Source of the DNA: Nitriliruptoraceae bacterium
GTDB lineage: Bacteria > Actinomycetota > Nitriliruptoria > Nitriliruptorales > Nitriliruptoraceae
NCBI GenBank assembly: GCA_003561535.1
Contig: PWWI01000247.1
Span: forward strand, 1 to 32,543
DNA: 32,543 nucleotides
Direction: 5' to 3'
Under the pieces are notes generated by a model. That model had not been told where the DNA came from. It made no database searches and saw nothing but the letters and a program-made list of their open reading frames with translations. How positions within the stretch are numbered: position 1 is the stretch's first letter; each line of letters begins with the position of its first letter. The position numbers and the translations under genes are program-made. Positions 8,204 to 17,656 of this stretch are shown one piece after another.

Positions 8204-10030
8204 ATGTGCGGCTTCAGTGGTGAGCTCCGGCTGGATGGCGCCAGCCCCGACGTGCGCGCCGTCAGCCGGATGGCCGCGACGATGTCCGATCGCGGCCCCG
8301 ACGGTGAGGGCCTGTGGGCCTCGGGACCGATCGCGCTCGGCCACCGGCGACTGTCCATCATCGACCTGTCCTCCTGCGGCAACCAGCCGATGCACGACCC
8401 GGAGCTCGGCCTGACCATCGCCTTCAACGGCTGCATCTACAACTACCAGCAGCTCCGTGCCGAACTCCAGGCCGAGCGCGGTTACCGGTTCTTCTCCACC
8501 TCCGACACCGAGGTGGTGCTCAAGGCCTACCACGCCTGGGGGGAGCGCTTCGTCGACCGGCTGCAGGGCATGTTCGCCTTCGTGCTCCACGAGCGGGACA
8601 CCGGCCGCAGCTTCCTGGCCCGGGACCGCTTCGGCATCAAGCCCCTCTACCTCGCCGAGACACCCGGACGGCTGCGGTTCGCCTCCACCCTGCCCGCCCT
8701 GCTCGCCGGCGGGGACGTCGACACCTCGATCGATCCCGTGGCCCTGCACCACTACCTCAGCTTCCACGCCGTCGTCCCGGCGCCGCACACGATCCTCTCC
8801 GGAGTGCGAAAGCTCCCGCCGGCCACCACCCGGGCGATCGAGCCCGACGGCACCATCACCGACACCGAGTTCTGGCGTCCCGACTTCACCCGGGACGAGG
8901 CCAAGGCCGACTGGAGCGAGCGGGACTGGGAGGACGCCGTCCTCGACGCGATGCGGCGTGCGGTCGACTGGCGCACCGTGGCGGACGTCCCCGTCGGCGT
9001 GCTGCTGTCGGGCGGGCTGGACTCCTCGATGGTGGTGGGGCTGCTCGCCGAGGCCGGGCAGACCGGCATCAACACCTTCTCGATCGGCTTCGAGGCGGCC
9101 GGTGGGGAGGAAGGCGACGAGTTCAAGTACTCCGACGTGATCGCTGCCGAGTTCGCCACCGAGCACCACCAGATCCGCATCGGTACGGAACGGATGCTCC
9201 CCGCCCTCGGCGACGCGATCCACGCGATGAGCGAACCGATGGTCAGCCACGACGCCGTCGCCTTCTACCTGCTGTCCCAGGAGGTCGCCAAGCACGTCAA
9301 GGTGGTGCAGTCCGGGCAGGGTGCCGACGAGGTCTTCGCCGGCTACCACTGGTACCCGCCGATGCAGGCGCTGACCGACGAACTCGGTCCCGGGGCCCCT
9401 CGTGAGCGGCTGGTCGCCCAGGCCGTGGACCGCTACCACGCCGCCTTCTTCGACCGTCCCCACGCGGAGATGGCCGAGGTGCTACGTCCCGAGCACCGGG
9501 TGGAGGAGGACGTCTCCCGGGCGCTGGTGGAGCGTCACTTCCTGCGCGACGGGGCGGAGACCGCCACCGACATGGCCCTGCGCCTCGACTCCCAGATCAT
9601 GCTGGTGGACGACCCCGTCAAGCGGGTCGACAACATGACCATGGCCGCCGGGCTGGAGGCGCGCGTGCCCTTCCTCGACCACGAGGTGCTGGAGATCGCC
9701 GCGCAGGTCCCACCCGAGCTCAAGCTGGCGCAGGAGGGCAAGGGGGTGCTCAAGGAGGCGGCCCGCCGGGTCATCCCGGACGAGGTGATCGACCGGCCCA
9801 AGGGGTACTTCCCCGTCCCGGCGCTCAAGTACCTCCAGGGTCCCTACCTCGGCCTGGTGCGCGACGCCCTCACGGCCCCCGAAGCCCGTGAGCGGGGCCT
9901 GTTCCGAGACGCCTACGTCGACCGCCTGCTGGCGGTGCCCAACCAGGAGCTCACCGCCCTGCGTGGGAACAAACTGTGGCAGCTCGCCCTGCTCGAGCTG
10001 TGGCTCCAGTCCCACGACGTGCGTCCCTGA
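8204..10030 (+). CDS. asnO: Asparagine synthase-like amidotransferase, N-acetylglutaminylglutamine amide (NAGGN) system
   Basis: Starts MCGFSGELRLDG (Ntn-type Cys2 glutaminase). Contains MSDRGPDGEGLW, RDRFGIKPLYLA, LSGGLDSSMVVGLLAE and GQGADEVFAGYHWYP. Directly followed by the ngg-type gene, which supports the NAGGN assignment. Confidence 0.92.
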   Translation: MCGFSGELRLDGASPDVRAVSRMAATMSDRGPDGEGLWASGPIALGHRRLSIIDLSSCGNQPMHDPELGLTIAFNGCIYNYQQLRAELQAERGYRFFSTSDTEVVLKAYHAWGERFVDRLQGMFAFVLHERDTGRSFLARDRFGIKPLYLAETPGRLRFASTLPALLAGGDVDTSIDPVALHHYLSFHAVVPAPHTILSGVRKLPPATTRAIEPDGTITDTEFWRPDFTRDEAKADWSERDWEDAVLDAMRRAVDWRTVADVPVGVLLSGGLDSSMVVGLLAEAGQTGINTFSIGFEAAGGEEGDEFKYSDVIAAEFATEHHQIRIGTERMLPALGDAIHAMSEPMVSHDAVAFYLLSQEVAKHVKVVQSGQGADEVFAGYHWYPPMQALTDELGPGAPRERLVAQAVDRYHAAFFDRPHAEMAEVLRPEHRVEEDVSRALVERHFLRDGAETATDMALRLDSQIMLVDDPVKRVDNMTMAAGLEARVPFLDHEVLEIAAQVPPELKLAQEGKGVLKEAARRVIPDEVIDRPKGYFPVPALKYLQGPYLGLVRDALTAPEARERGLFRDAYVDRLLAVPNQELTALRGNKLWQLALLELWLQSHDVRP

Positions 10031-10085
10031 TACCCCGGGGGCCGCCGGACCCCGCCTCCGCACCGCGACCCCCGAGGAGCCTGCC

Positions 10086-11882
10086 ATGGCGCAGCGCACC
10101 CCCGATCGTGACCACCGCAGCAACCGGAACCGTCGGCGCAGCACCGTCGCTCCGTACGACCAGGCACTGTCGACCCGACCCTGGGACGACCAGCCCGAGC
10201 ACCTCAGGGGTGACATCCGCCCCGAGGTCGCCCTGGAGTGCGGCTGGGGGCGGCTGCTCTTCGGCCAGACCTTCGCCGACCACGAGGCGCTGGTCGCCGA
10301 GGTTGCCAAGGAGGAGCCGGGTCGGCGCGACATCTGCATGTACGTGCGTGAACCCCATGTCGCGGTGAGCAAGGCGCCGCAGGAGCTGTTCATCGATCCG
10401 AGCCACACCTACCGGCTGTGGCTGCACACGTTGCGACCGAGCGCGGAATCCTCCCGTGGTGTCGTGGTGCGCAAGATGGCCAGCGCCGCCGATGCGGACG
10501 CGGTGAACCGGATCTACACCGAGACGGGCATGGTGACCGCGCCGACCGAGACGCTGTGGCGCAACCAGCTGACCCAGACCTTCACCTACCTCGTGGCCGA
10601 GGACACGGAGTCGGGTGAGGTCATCGGCACCGTGACCGGCGTCGACCACGTGTTCGCCTTCAACGACCCCGAGGGCGGCACCAGCCTGTGGTGCCTGGCC
10701 GTCGACCCGCAGACCTCCCGGCCCGGGGTCGGCCGGGCGTTGGTGCGCACCCTGGCCGAGCGGTACCAGGGCCGGGGTCGGGCCTACCTCGACCTGTCGG
10801 TGGTCCACGACAACCGGCCCGCCATCGCCTTGTACGAGCGGCTCGGGTTCGTGCGGGTGCCGGTGTTCGCCGTCAAGCGCAAGAACCCCATCAACGAACC
10901 GCTCTACACCGAGACACAGGACATCTCCGCCCTCAACCCCTACGCACGGATCATCGCCGAGGAGGCGATCCGCCGGGGGATCACTGTGCGGGTCCTGGAC
11001 GCCGAGTGGGGGGAGATGGATCTCTCGCACGGGGGCCGCGAGATCCGTACGCGTCAGGCGCTGTCGGAGTTGACCACGGCTGTCGCGATGAGCCGCTGTG
11101 ACGACAAGCGCATCACTCGTCGGCTCCTCGGGCGGGCCGGGCTCCGCGTGCCGCGGGGGATGCTCGCCGTCGACGACGCGGCGAACGCCGCGTTCCTCGC
11201 CGAGGTCGGTGACGTCGTTGTGAAGCCAGCACGCGGCGAGCAGGGAGCGGGTATCACCGTGGGTGTGAAGGATCCCGACGCCCTGGCTGCCGCGGTGCAG
11301 CACGCCGGGATGTTCTGTCCCGAGGTGCTGCTCGAGGAACGCGTGCAGGGAGAGGACCTGCGCATCGTGGTGATCGACGAGGAGGTGGTCGCGGCGGCCG
11401 TCCGCCGTCCGGCGGAGGTGATCGGCAATGGCCAGCTCCCCATCCGCGAACTGATCGAGCGGCAGAGCCGACGTCGCGCCGCTGCGACCGAAGGCGAGTC
11501 GACGATCCCGATGGACGAGCACACGACGGCCACCGTGGCAGAGCAGGGCTACGACCTCGACGACCCCCTGCCCGACGCTGAGGTGCTCACGGTGCGGCGC
11601 ACCGCCAACCTGCACACTGGTGGGACGATCCACGATGTGACTGCGCAACTGCATCCGGAGCTCGCCGACGCGGCCGTGCGGACCGCTCAGGTGATCGGTA
11701 TCCCGGTCGTGGGGGTGGATCTGTTGGTCACCGATGTCCGTCAGCCCGACCACGTCATCATCGAGGCGAACGAGCGTCCCGGACTCGCGAACCACGAGCC
11801 GCAGCCGGGCGTCGAGCGTTTCGTCGACCTACTTTTCCCGCAGACCCGGGCGCGGCCGGTCGGCTGGAAACCTTCGGTGTAG
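10086..11882 (+). CDS. ngg: N-acetylglutaminylglutamine synthetase (GNAT/ATP-grasp fusion)
   Basis: MAQRTPDRDHRSNRN... N-terminal GNAT domain (AVDPQTSRPGVGRALVRTLAERYQGRGRAYLDLSVVHDNRPAIALYERLGF) fused to an ATP-grasp domain (VVKPARGEQGAGITVGV...EVLLEERVQGEDLRIVVIDEEVVAAAVRRPAEVIGNG...VDLLVTD...IIEANERPGL). Confidence 0.93.
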   Translation: MAQRTPDRDHRSNRNRRRSTVAPYDQALSTRPWDDQPEHLRGDIRPEVALECGWGRLLFGQTFADHEALVAEVAKEEPGRRDICMYVREPHVAVSKAPQELFIDPSHTYRLWLHTLRPSAESSRGVVVRKMASAADADAVNRIYTETGMVTAPTETLWRNQLTQTFTYLVAEDTESGEVIGTVTGVDHVFAFNDPEGGTSLWCLAVDPQTSRPGVGRALVRTLAERYQGRGRAYLDLSVVHDNRPAIALYERLGFVRVPVFAVKRKNPINEPLYTETQDISALNPYARIIAEEAIRRGITVRVLDAEWGEMDLSHGGREIRTRQALSELTTAVAMSRCDDKRITRRLLGRAGLRVPRGMLAVDDAANAAFLAEVGDVVVKPARGEQGAGITVGVKDPDALAAAVQHAGMFCPEVLLEERVQGEDLRIVVIDEEVVAAAVRRPAEVIGNGQLPIRELIERQSRRRAAATEGESTIPMDEHTTATVAEQGYDLDDPLPDAEVLTVRRTANLHTGGTIHDVTAQLHPELADAAVRTAQVIGIPVVGVDLLVTDVRQPDHVIIEANERPGLANHEPQPGVERFVDLLFPQTRARPVGWKPSV

Positions 11883-11979
11883 CGGTTCCTGCCTTCTCCA
11901 GCTGCGGAGCGGATCCAGTTTCCCAGGCCGGGGCGGACCCGGTCGTCCGGCGTTGCTCCCGGCCGATCGGAGAAGACAC

Positions 11980-12009
11980 TTGACCTGGACGACCGCGGTT
12001 CTTTAACGT
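11980..12009 (+). promoter_or_regulatory. Predicted sigma70-type promoter of the ABC/carbamoylase module
   Basis: TTGACC (11980-11985), 18-bp spacer, TAACGT (12004-12009), about 90 bp upstream of the substrate-binding protein ATG. Confidence 0.5.
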
Positions 12010-12044
12010 TCGTTTCTCCTTCGGTCGTTCCTGAAACGACCGTT
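12005..12044. promoter_or_regulatory. Inverted-repeat operator candidate overlapping the predicted promoter
   Basis: AACGTTCGTTTC (12005-12016) ... GAAACGACCGTT (12033-12044), 11/12 complementary. A nested perfect repeat CGGTCGTT-cctga-AACGACCG spans 12022-12042. Confidence 0.5.
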
Positions 12045-12101
12045 CCGCCCGGGCGGGTCCGGGTGGGTGGAGTGGGTGGAGCCCGAACGGAGGCGCTGGG
12101 T

Positions 12102-13712
12102 ATGCAGAGCAACGACACATCGACAGGGCGATGGAGAAGGCGGAGGACGACGCTGGTCGCCACCGCAGTCGTCGCCGCACTGATCCTGACCGCATGCGCA
12201 GGAGATGGGCAAGCAGGCAGTGACGACCCGGTCGTCGTCGGTCAGGTAGCCGAGCCCGCGTCCCTCGATCCTCACGTTGTGACCGCGGTGAACGACTTCC
12301 GCATCAACATCAACCTCTACGACGGGCTCGTGCAGTACGCCGCTGACTCCCTGGAGGTGGAGCCGGCGCTGGCGGTCGACTGGACGATCAGCGACGACGG
12401 CACGCTCTACACCTTCGAACTCCGTGAAGGCGTCGAGTTCCACGATGGCACCCCCTTCGACGCCGAGGTGGTGAAGTTCAACTTCGACCGGATGCTCGAC
12501 GAGGACCACCCGTACCACGACACGGGTCCGTTCCCCCTCGCGCAGCAGTTCTACGGCAACCTGGCCGAAGTGCGCGTCGTCGACGAGCAGACCGTCGAGT
12601 TCGAGCTGTCCTCGCCTTTCGCTCCGTTCCTGTCCAACCTCGCCTACCCGACCGGGCTGCTGATCTCGCCGGCAGCCGTCGAGGCCCACGGGGAGGACGT
12701 GGGGCGCAACCCGGTGGGGACCGGCCCCTACGTCTTCTCGGAGTGGCAGAGCAACGAGTTCGTGACCCTCGAGCGCAACCCGGACTACTGGGATGGCGCA
12801 CCGGAGGTCCCCGGCGTGGTCTTCCGGCCGATCACCGAGTCCCAGACCCGGGTGAACGAGCTCATGTCGGGTGGGGCGGACATGATCGTCGAGGTCCCGC
12901 CCGACGACGTCGCAGCGCTGCGCGACGACCCCGAGTTCATGGTCGGGGAGCAGGCCGGTCCGCACGTGTGGTTCCTGATCCTCAACCTCGCCGAGGCGCC
13001 CTTCGACGACGTGCGGATGCGCAAGGCGGTCAACATGGCCATCGACAAGGAATCGATCGTCAACGATGTCCTCCAGGGCACGGCGACCGTCGCCAATGGT
13101 CCGATCGCCGAGGCCTTCGGCGCGGCGTACAACCCCGACCTCGAGCCCTACCCCTACGACCCGGATGCCGCCCGCGAGCTGATCGAAGAGGCGGGCTACG
13201 GCGACGGCGTCGAGGGGACCTTCTACGTGACCGAGGGCGGATCGGGCATGCTCGACCCCGTGGCGATGGGCGAGGCGATGCAGGCGGACCTGCGCGACGT
13301 CGGAATCGACGCGCGGATCTCGACCTTCGAGTGGAACAGCTTCCTCAACGAGGTCAATGCCGGGATCGAGGGCAAGGCCGACATGGCGCAGATGGCCTGG
13401 ATGACCGCCGACCCCGACACGCTCCCCTTCCTGACCCTGCGGTCAGGCGCTTGGCCCGACGAGGGTGGGTTCAACTCCGGCTACTACGCCAACGAGCGGG
13501 TCGACGAGCTGCTCGAGGCCGCCCAGATCGAGGTCGACGAGGACGCCCGGATCGCGATGTACCACGAGATGCAGGAGATCGTGGTCGAGGATGCCCCCTG
13601 GGTGTTCGTCGCCAGCTGGAAGCAGAGCGTTGCGATGTCGCCGCGGGTCGACGGGTTCGAGTTGCACCCCTCGTTCCTGCTGCGCCTGCACGACCTGCGC
13701 TGGGCTGACTGA
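12102..13712 (+). CDS. ABC transporter substrate-binding protein, oligopeptide/dipeptide (SBP_bac_5) family lipoprotein
   Basis: Lipobox ALILTACAG. VVGQVAEPASLDPHVV...DGLVQYAADSLEVEPALAVDWTISDDGTLYTFELREGVEFHDGTPFDAEVVKFNFDRML...NPVGTGPYVFSEWQ...ERNPDYWDG. Confidence 0.95.
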   Translation: MQSNDTSTGRWRRRRTTLVATAVVAALILTACAGDGQAGSDDPVVVGQVAEPASLDPHVVTAVNDFRININLYDGLVQYAADSLEVEPALAVDWTISDDGTLYTFELREGVEFHDGTPFDAEVVKFNFDRMLDEDHPYHDTGPFPLAQQFYGNLAEVRVVDEQTVEFELSSPFAPFLSNLAYPTGLLISPAAVEAHGEDVGRNPVGTGPYVFSEWQSNEFVTLERNPDYWDGAPEVPGVVFRPITESQTRVNELMSGGADMIVEVPPDDVAALRDDPEFMVGEQAGPHVWFLILNLAEAPFDDVRMRKAVNMAIDKESIVNDVLQGTATVANGPIAEAFGAAYNPDLEPYPYDPDAARELIEEAGYGDGVEGTFYVTEGGSGMLDPVAMGEAMQADLRDVGIDARISTFEWNSFLNEVNAGIEGKADMAQMAWMTADPDTLPFLTLRSGAWPDEGGFNSGYYANERVDELLEAAQIEVDEDARIAMYHEMQEIVVEDAPWVFVASWKQSVAMSPRVDGFELHPSFLLRLHDLRWAD

Positions 13713-13722
13713 GCCGACGGTT

Positions 13723-13757
13723 GCCGTGGGGAGGGTGAGCGCCACGCTCCCCACGGC
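13723..13757 (+). terminator. Long intercistronic stem-loop between the SBP and permease genes (terminator, attenuator or 3'-stabiliser candidate)
   Basis: GCCGTGGGGAG-G-GTG-AGCGC-CAC-G-CTCCCCACGGC: 11-bp perfect stem, one mismatch, 3 further bp, 5-nt loop. No U-tract. Confidence 0.6.
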
Positions 13758-13783
13758 GGCGTCGAGATCGCGGAAGGGAGCGC

Positions 13784-14734
13784 GTGCGCGCCTACGTCGT
13801 CCGGCGGGGGCTGCAGGTCATCCCGGTCACCTTCGGGGTGACGCTGCTGGTCTTCGCCATGATGCTGCTGATCCCGGGAGATCCGGCGCGCGCGATCCTC
13901 GGGTCGTACGCGACGCCGGAGAACGTCGCGACGCTCGAGCGACAGCTCGCGCTCGACCGTCCCCCGCACATCCAGTACGTCACCTGGCTCGGCAACGTGG
14001 TCACGGGTGATTTCGGACGCTCCTACTCGCTGAACCGCCCGGTCCTCGACGAGATCCTCGAGCGGTTCTCCGCAACCTTGCTGCTGGCCGGGACAGCCCT
14101 GTTGATCACGGTCGTGCTGGGACTCACGGCCGGCATCATCGCGGCCGTCAAGCAGCACCGCTGGCAGGACCGTGCCTTCACCGTCGGTGCCCTGGTTGGC
14201 CTGTCGATCCCGTCCTTCTGGCTCGCGATGATCTTCATCGTGGTGTTCGCGCTCGGCCTCGGGTGGTTCCCGACGAGCGGGATGCGTCCAGCCTTCGGGC
14301 CGAGCGGACCCTTGACCGTGCTGCACCACCTCGTGCTGCCGGCGACCGCCCTCGCGCTGGTCGCAGCCGGCGTGATCGCGCGCCTGACCAGGTCGAGCAT
14401 GCTCGAGGTCCTGCGTCAGGACTACGTGCGCACGGCGACCTCGAAGGGGATCACCCGGCAGTCGGTGATCATGCGGCATGCCTTCCGCAACGCGGTCGTC
14501 AACGTCGTGCCGGTGATCGGCGTGCAGGTCGGGTTCCTCCTCGGCGGCGCGGTGTACGTCGAGACCGTCTTCGGCTGGCCCGGCATCGGTCGCATGCTCG
14601 TCACCGCGATCGGAACGCGGGACATCCTGCTGGTCCAGGGTGGGGTGCTGCTGGTCGCAATCACCTACGTCCTGATCAATCTCGCGGCGGACCTCGTGCA
14701 GGCGGCGCTCGACCCGAGGATCCGGCTGGGATGA
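13784..14734 (+). CDS. ABC transporter permease (DppB/OppB-like)
   Basis: MRAYVVRRGLQVIPVTFGVTLLVFAMMLLIPGDPARAILG...RLTRSSMLEVLRQDYVRTATSKGITRQSVIMRHAFRNAVVNVVPVIGVQVGFLLGGAVYVETVFGWPGIGRML: EAA-loop permease. Confidence 0.95.
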   Translation: MRAYVVRRGLQVIPVTFGVTLLVFAMMLLIPGDPARAILGSYATPENVATLERQLALDRPPHIQYVTWLGNVVTGDFGRSYSLNRPVLDEILERFSATLLLAGTALLITVVLGLTAGIIAAVKQHRWQDRAFTVGALVGLSIPSFWLAMIFIVVFALGLGWFPTSGMRPAFGPSGPLTVLHHLVLPATALALVAAGVIARLTRSSMLEVLRQDYVRTATSKGITRQSVIMRHAFRNAVVNVVPVIGVQVGFLLGGAVYVETVFGWPGIGRMLVTAIGTRDILLVQGGVLLVAITYVLINLAADLVQAALDPRIRLG

Positions 14735-15624
14735 GCGCCTCGACCGCGAGCCCCGATCAGACGCCCGACGACGGCGTCGTCGTTCCCCGGCGTGGGGGCA
14801 CGACCTGGCGGCGGTTGAAGCGCAACCGCCTATCGGTCGCCGGCCTGATCGTGCTCGCGATCGTCGTGCTGCTCGCACTGCTCGCGCCCGTCCTGCCGCT
14901 GATCGATCCGGCTGCGACCAACCCCGCCAACCGGCTGCAGCCGATCGGCTCCGAGGGTCACCTGCTCGGCACCGACCACCTCGGACGGGATCTGCTCTCC
15001 CGGCTGATCTGGGGTGGGCGCACCAGTCTCTCCGTCGGTGTGTTCGCGACGCTCATCGCGGCGTCGATCGGCTCGCTGATCGGGCTGATCGCCGGGTTCT
15101 TCGGAGGAGCCACGGACAACTCGCTGATGCGCGGCATCGACGTGCTGATGGCCTTCCCGTACCTGCTGCTCGCGATCGCCCTGGTGGCGGTCCTCGGTCC
15201 TGGGCTGGTCAACGCCATGATCGCGATCTCGATCGTGAACATCCCCTTCTTCGCGCGTGCCGTTCGGGGCACGACGGTGAGCCTGGTTGCCAGCGAGTAC
15301 GTCGACGCTGCCCGGGCGCTCGCCTTCAGCCGGCTGCGCATCCTGTTCCGTGAGGTCCTGCCGAACGTGATGCCGACGATCATCATCACGATGTCGACAA
15401 CCGTCGGCTGGATGATCACCGAGACCGCAGGACTGTCGTTCCTCGGTCTCGGTGCCCAGCCACCCACCTCGGACTGGGGAGCGATGCTCGGCGCCGGGCG
15501 GGAGTTCATCACCCGCGCCCCACACGTGATGATCGTGCCCGGCTCCGCGATCTTCCTGGTCGTGATCTCCCTCAACTTCCTCGGTGACGGCCTGCGCGAC
15601 GCCCTCGACCCGAGGTTGAAGTGA
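14731..15624 (+). CDS. ABC transporter permease (DppC/OppC-like)
   Basis: RRLKRNRLSVAGLIVLAIVVLLALLAPVLPLIDP...HLLGTDHLGRDLLSRLIWGGRTSLSVG...SEYVDAARALAFSRLRILFREVLPNVMPTIII. Start overlaps the previous stop (ATGA). Confidence 0.95.
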   Translation: MSASTASPDQTPDDGVVVPRRGGTTWRRLKRNRLSVAGLIVLAIVVLLALLAPVLPLIDPAATNPANRLQPIGSEGHLLGTDHLGRDLLSRLIWGGRTSLSVGVFATLIAASIGSLIGLIAGFFGGATDNSLMRGIDVLMAFPYLLLAIALVAVLGPGLVNAMIAISIVNIPFFARAVRGTTVSLVASEYVDAARALAFSRLRILFREVLPNVMPTIIITMSTTVGWMITETAGLSFLGLGAQPPTSDWGAMLGAGREFITRAPHVMIVPGSAIFLVVISLNFLGDGLRDALDPRLK

Positions 15625-16628
15625 TGAGCGACGTGCGTGCCGACGCCCCCGACACCACCGCGCTGCTCGCGGTACGCGGCCTGCGCACCGATTTCGTGGT
15701 AGAGGACGAGGTGTACCGCGCCGTCGATGGGGTCGATCTCACGATCGGTCCGGGCGAGTCCGTCGGGCTCGTCGGTGAGTCCGGCTCGGGGAAGACCGTC
15801 ACGGCGATGTCGATCCTGCAGTTGATCCCCGATCCGCCGGGGCGCATCGTCGGGGGCTCGATCGAGATCGACGGGATCGACCTCGTGCGGGCACCCGAAC
15901 GCGTGCTACGCCAGGTGCGCGGCGGACGGATCGCGTGCGTGTTCCAGGACCCACTCACCTCGCTGAACCCGGTGCTGCAGATCGGTGATCAGCTCACCGA
16001 GATGATGCGGGCGCACCAGGACCTCGATCGCCGGGCGGCGCGCCGACGGGCTCGCGAACTGCTGGACGCCGTGCACATCCCACAAGCTGAGCGGCGACTC
16101 GCGGAGTACCCCCACGAACTCTCCGGTGGGATGCGCCAGCGTGTGATGATCGCGATGGCGCTGGCGAACGATCCCGAGCTGCTGATCGCGGACGAGCCAA
16201 CCACCGCCCTCGACGTCACCGTGCAGGCGGAGATCCTCGACTTGCTGCGTGAACTGCGGGAACGGACGGGGATGTCGCTGCTGTTCATCACCCACGACTT
16301 CGGGGTGGTCGCGGAGCTGTGCGACCGGGTGGTGGTCATGTACGCCGGGAAGGTCGTGGAGCAGGCTCCGGTGGAGAAGGTCTTCGCCGACGCCGCGCAC
16401 CCGTACACGCGACGCCTGGTCGACTGCATGCCGCAGCTGGGGGAGGGACGCAAGGATCTCGAGGTGATCCCCGGACTGCCTCCGGCGCTCAACCGGATCC
16501 CCGACGGATGTGCCTTCGCTGAACGCTGTGACGTCGCCGAGGAGGCATGCCGCCGAGGGACGATCGCGCTGGAGGGCTACGGCGAGGACCGGTTGGTGCG
16601 ATGCATCAAACCGGGGGCCCGGCCATGA
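15624..16628 (+). CDS. ABC transporter ATP-binding protein (DppD-like)
   Basis: Walker A GESGSGKT; signature LSGGMRQRVMIAMALANDPELLIADEPTTALDVTVQ; C-terminal oligopeptide-transporter Cys motif GCAFAERCDVAEEAC. Confidence 0.96.
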   Translation: MSDVRADAPDTTALLAVRGLRTDFVVEDEVYRAVDGVDLTIGPGESVGLVGESGSGKTVTAMSILQLIPDPPGRIVGGSIEIDGIDLVRAPERVLRQVRGGRIACVFQDPLTSLNPVLQIGDQLTEMMRAHQDLDRRAARRRARELLDAVHIPQAERRLAEYPHELSGGMRQRVMIAMALANDPELLIADEPTTALDVTVQAEILDLLRELRERTGMSLLFITHDFGVVAELCDRVVVMYAGKVVEQAPVEKVFADAAHPYTRRLVDCMPQLGEGRKDLEVIPGLPPALNRIPDGCAFAERCDVAEEACRRGTIALEGYGEDRLVRCIKPGARP

Positions 16629-17656
16629 GCGAGGAGCGCGTGATCGGCCAGCCGGCCCTCGAGCCCGCCACCGCAGCGCCGGTGCTCGAGGCCCGCGACC
16701 TCGTCAAGCACTTCACGGCACGCCGCCGGTTGCTCGTGCCAGCGTTGGCACCGCTGCGGGCCGTGCAGGGTGTGTCGTTCCAGGTGCAGCGCGGCCAGGC
16801 ACTCGGGATCGTGGGTGAGAGCGGCTGCGGGAAGTCGACGCTCGCCAAGCTGGTCATGGGCCTGCATGAGCCGAGCTCGGGGACGGTGCTGCTGGACGGT
16901 CGCGATGTCTCCGAGATCCCCCGGACGGAGTTCGCGCGTCGGGTGCAGTTCGTGTTCCAGGATCCGTACTCGTCCCTCAACCCCCGCAAGACCGTGCGAC
17001 AGGCGCTGGATGCTCCGTTGCGACATCTCGCGGGGCTCGACGCTCCGGCACGTCGGGCTCGGACCGCGGAGCTGCTCGACCTCGTCGGGCTCCGGGCCGA
17101 GTTCGCGGACCGCTACCCGCACGAGTTCTCCGGCGGGCAGCGTCAACGGGTGGGCATCGCCCGTGCGCTCGCGAGCACGGCCGACGTGCTGCTGCTCGAC
17201 GAGCCGGTGTCGGCCCTGGACGTCTCGGTCCAGGCACAGGTGCTCAACCTGCTGCGGCAGCTGCAACAGGAGTTGAGTCTCACCTACGTGTTCATCGCCC
17301 ACGACCTCGCCGTCGTCGAGAACCTCTGCGACGAGGTCAGTGTGATGTACCTCGGTCGGATCGTCGAGCAGGCCCCCGCCGAGGTCCTGTTCGGCTCTCC
17401 GCGGCACCCCTACCCCCACACGCTGCTCTCGGCGATCCCGACGGGCGACCGATCGCAGCGACGGTTGCGGGTCGCAGCACCCGCCGGGGTGGACGGTCCC
17501 GCCGGCAGCGATGGGGGATGCGCCTTCGCTCCGCGTTGCTACCGCGTCGAGGAGCGATGCAACACCCACGTTCCACCGTTGTCCGCCGAACCCGCCGGCC
17601 ATCCGGTGGCCTGCCACTTCGCGGACGACACCGACCCTGAGGAGCATGCAGGATGA
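16625..17656 (+). CDS. ABC transporter ATP-binding protein (DppF-like)
   Basis: Walker A GESGCGKST; signature FSGGQRQRVGIARALASTADVLLLDEPVSALDVSVQ; GCAFAPRCYRVEERC. ATGA overlap with the previous gene. Confidence 0.96.
   Translation: MSEERVIGQPALEPATAAPVLEARDLVKHFTARRRLLVPALAPLRAVQGVSFQVQRGQALGIVGESGCGKSTLAKLVMGLHEPSSGTVLLDGRDVSEIPRTEFARRVQFVFQDPYSSLNPRKTVRQALDAPLRHLAGLDAPARRARTAELLDLVGLRAEFADRYPHEFSGGQRQRVGIARALASTADVLLLDEPVSALDVSVQAQVLNLLRQLQQELSLTYVFIAHDLAVVENLCDEVSVMYLGRIVEQAPAEVLFGSPRHPYPHTLLSAIPTGDRSQRRLRVAAPAGVDGPAGSDGGCAFAPRCYRVEERCNTHVPPLSAEPAGHPVACHFADDTDPEEHAG

Noticed and set aside
8153-9463. 436-aa minus ORF opposite asnO
   Set aside because: Low-complexity antisense of a clear asparagine synthase-family gene.
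9951-11795. 614-aa minus ORF opposite ngg
   Set aside because: Antisense shadow; no recognisable domain and the opposite strand encodes a GNAT/ATP-grasp protein.
11926-11964. GGCCGGG...CCCGGCC as ngg terminator
   Set aside because: Only 7-bp arms, 25-nt loop and no U-tract; too weak in this GC context to call as a feature.
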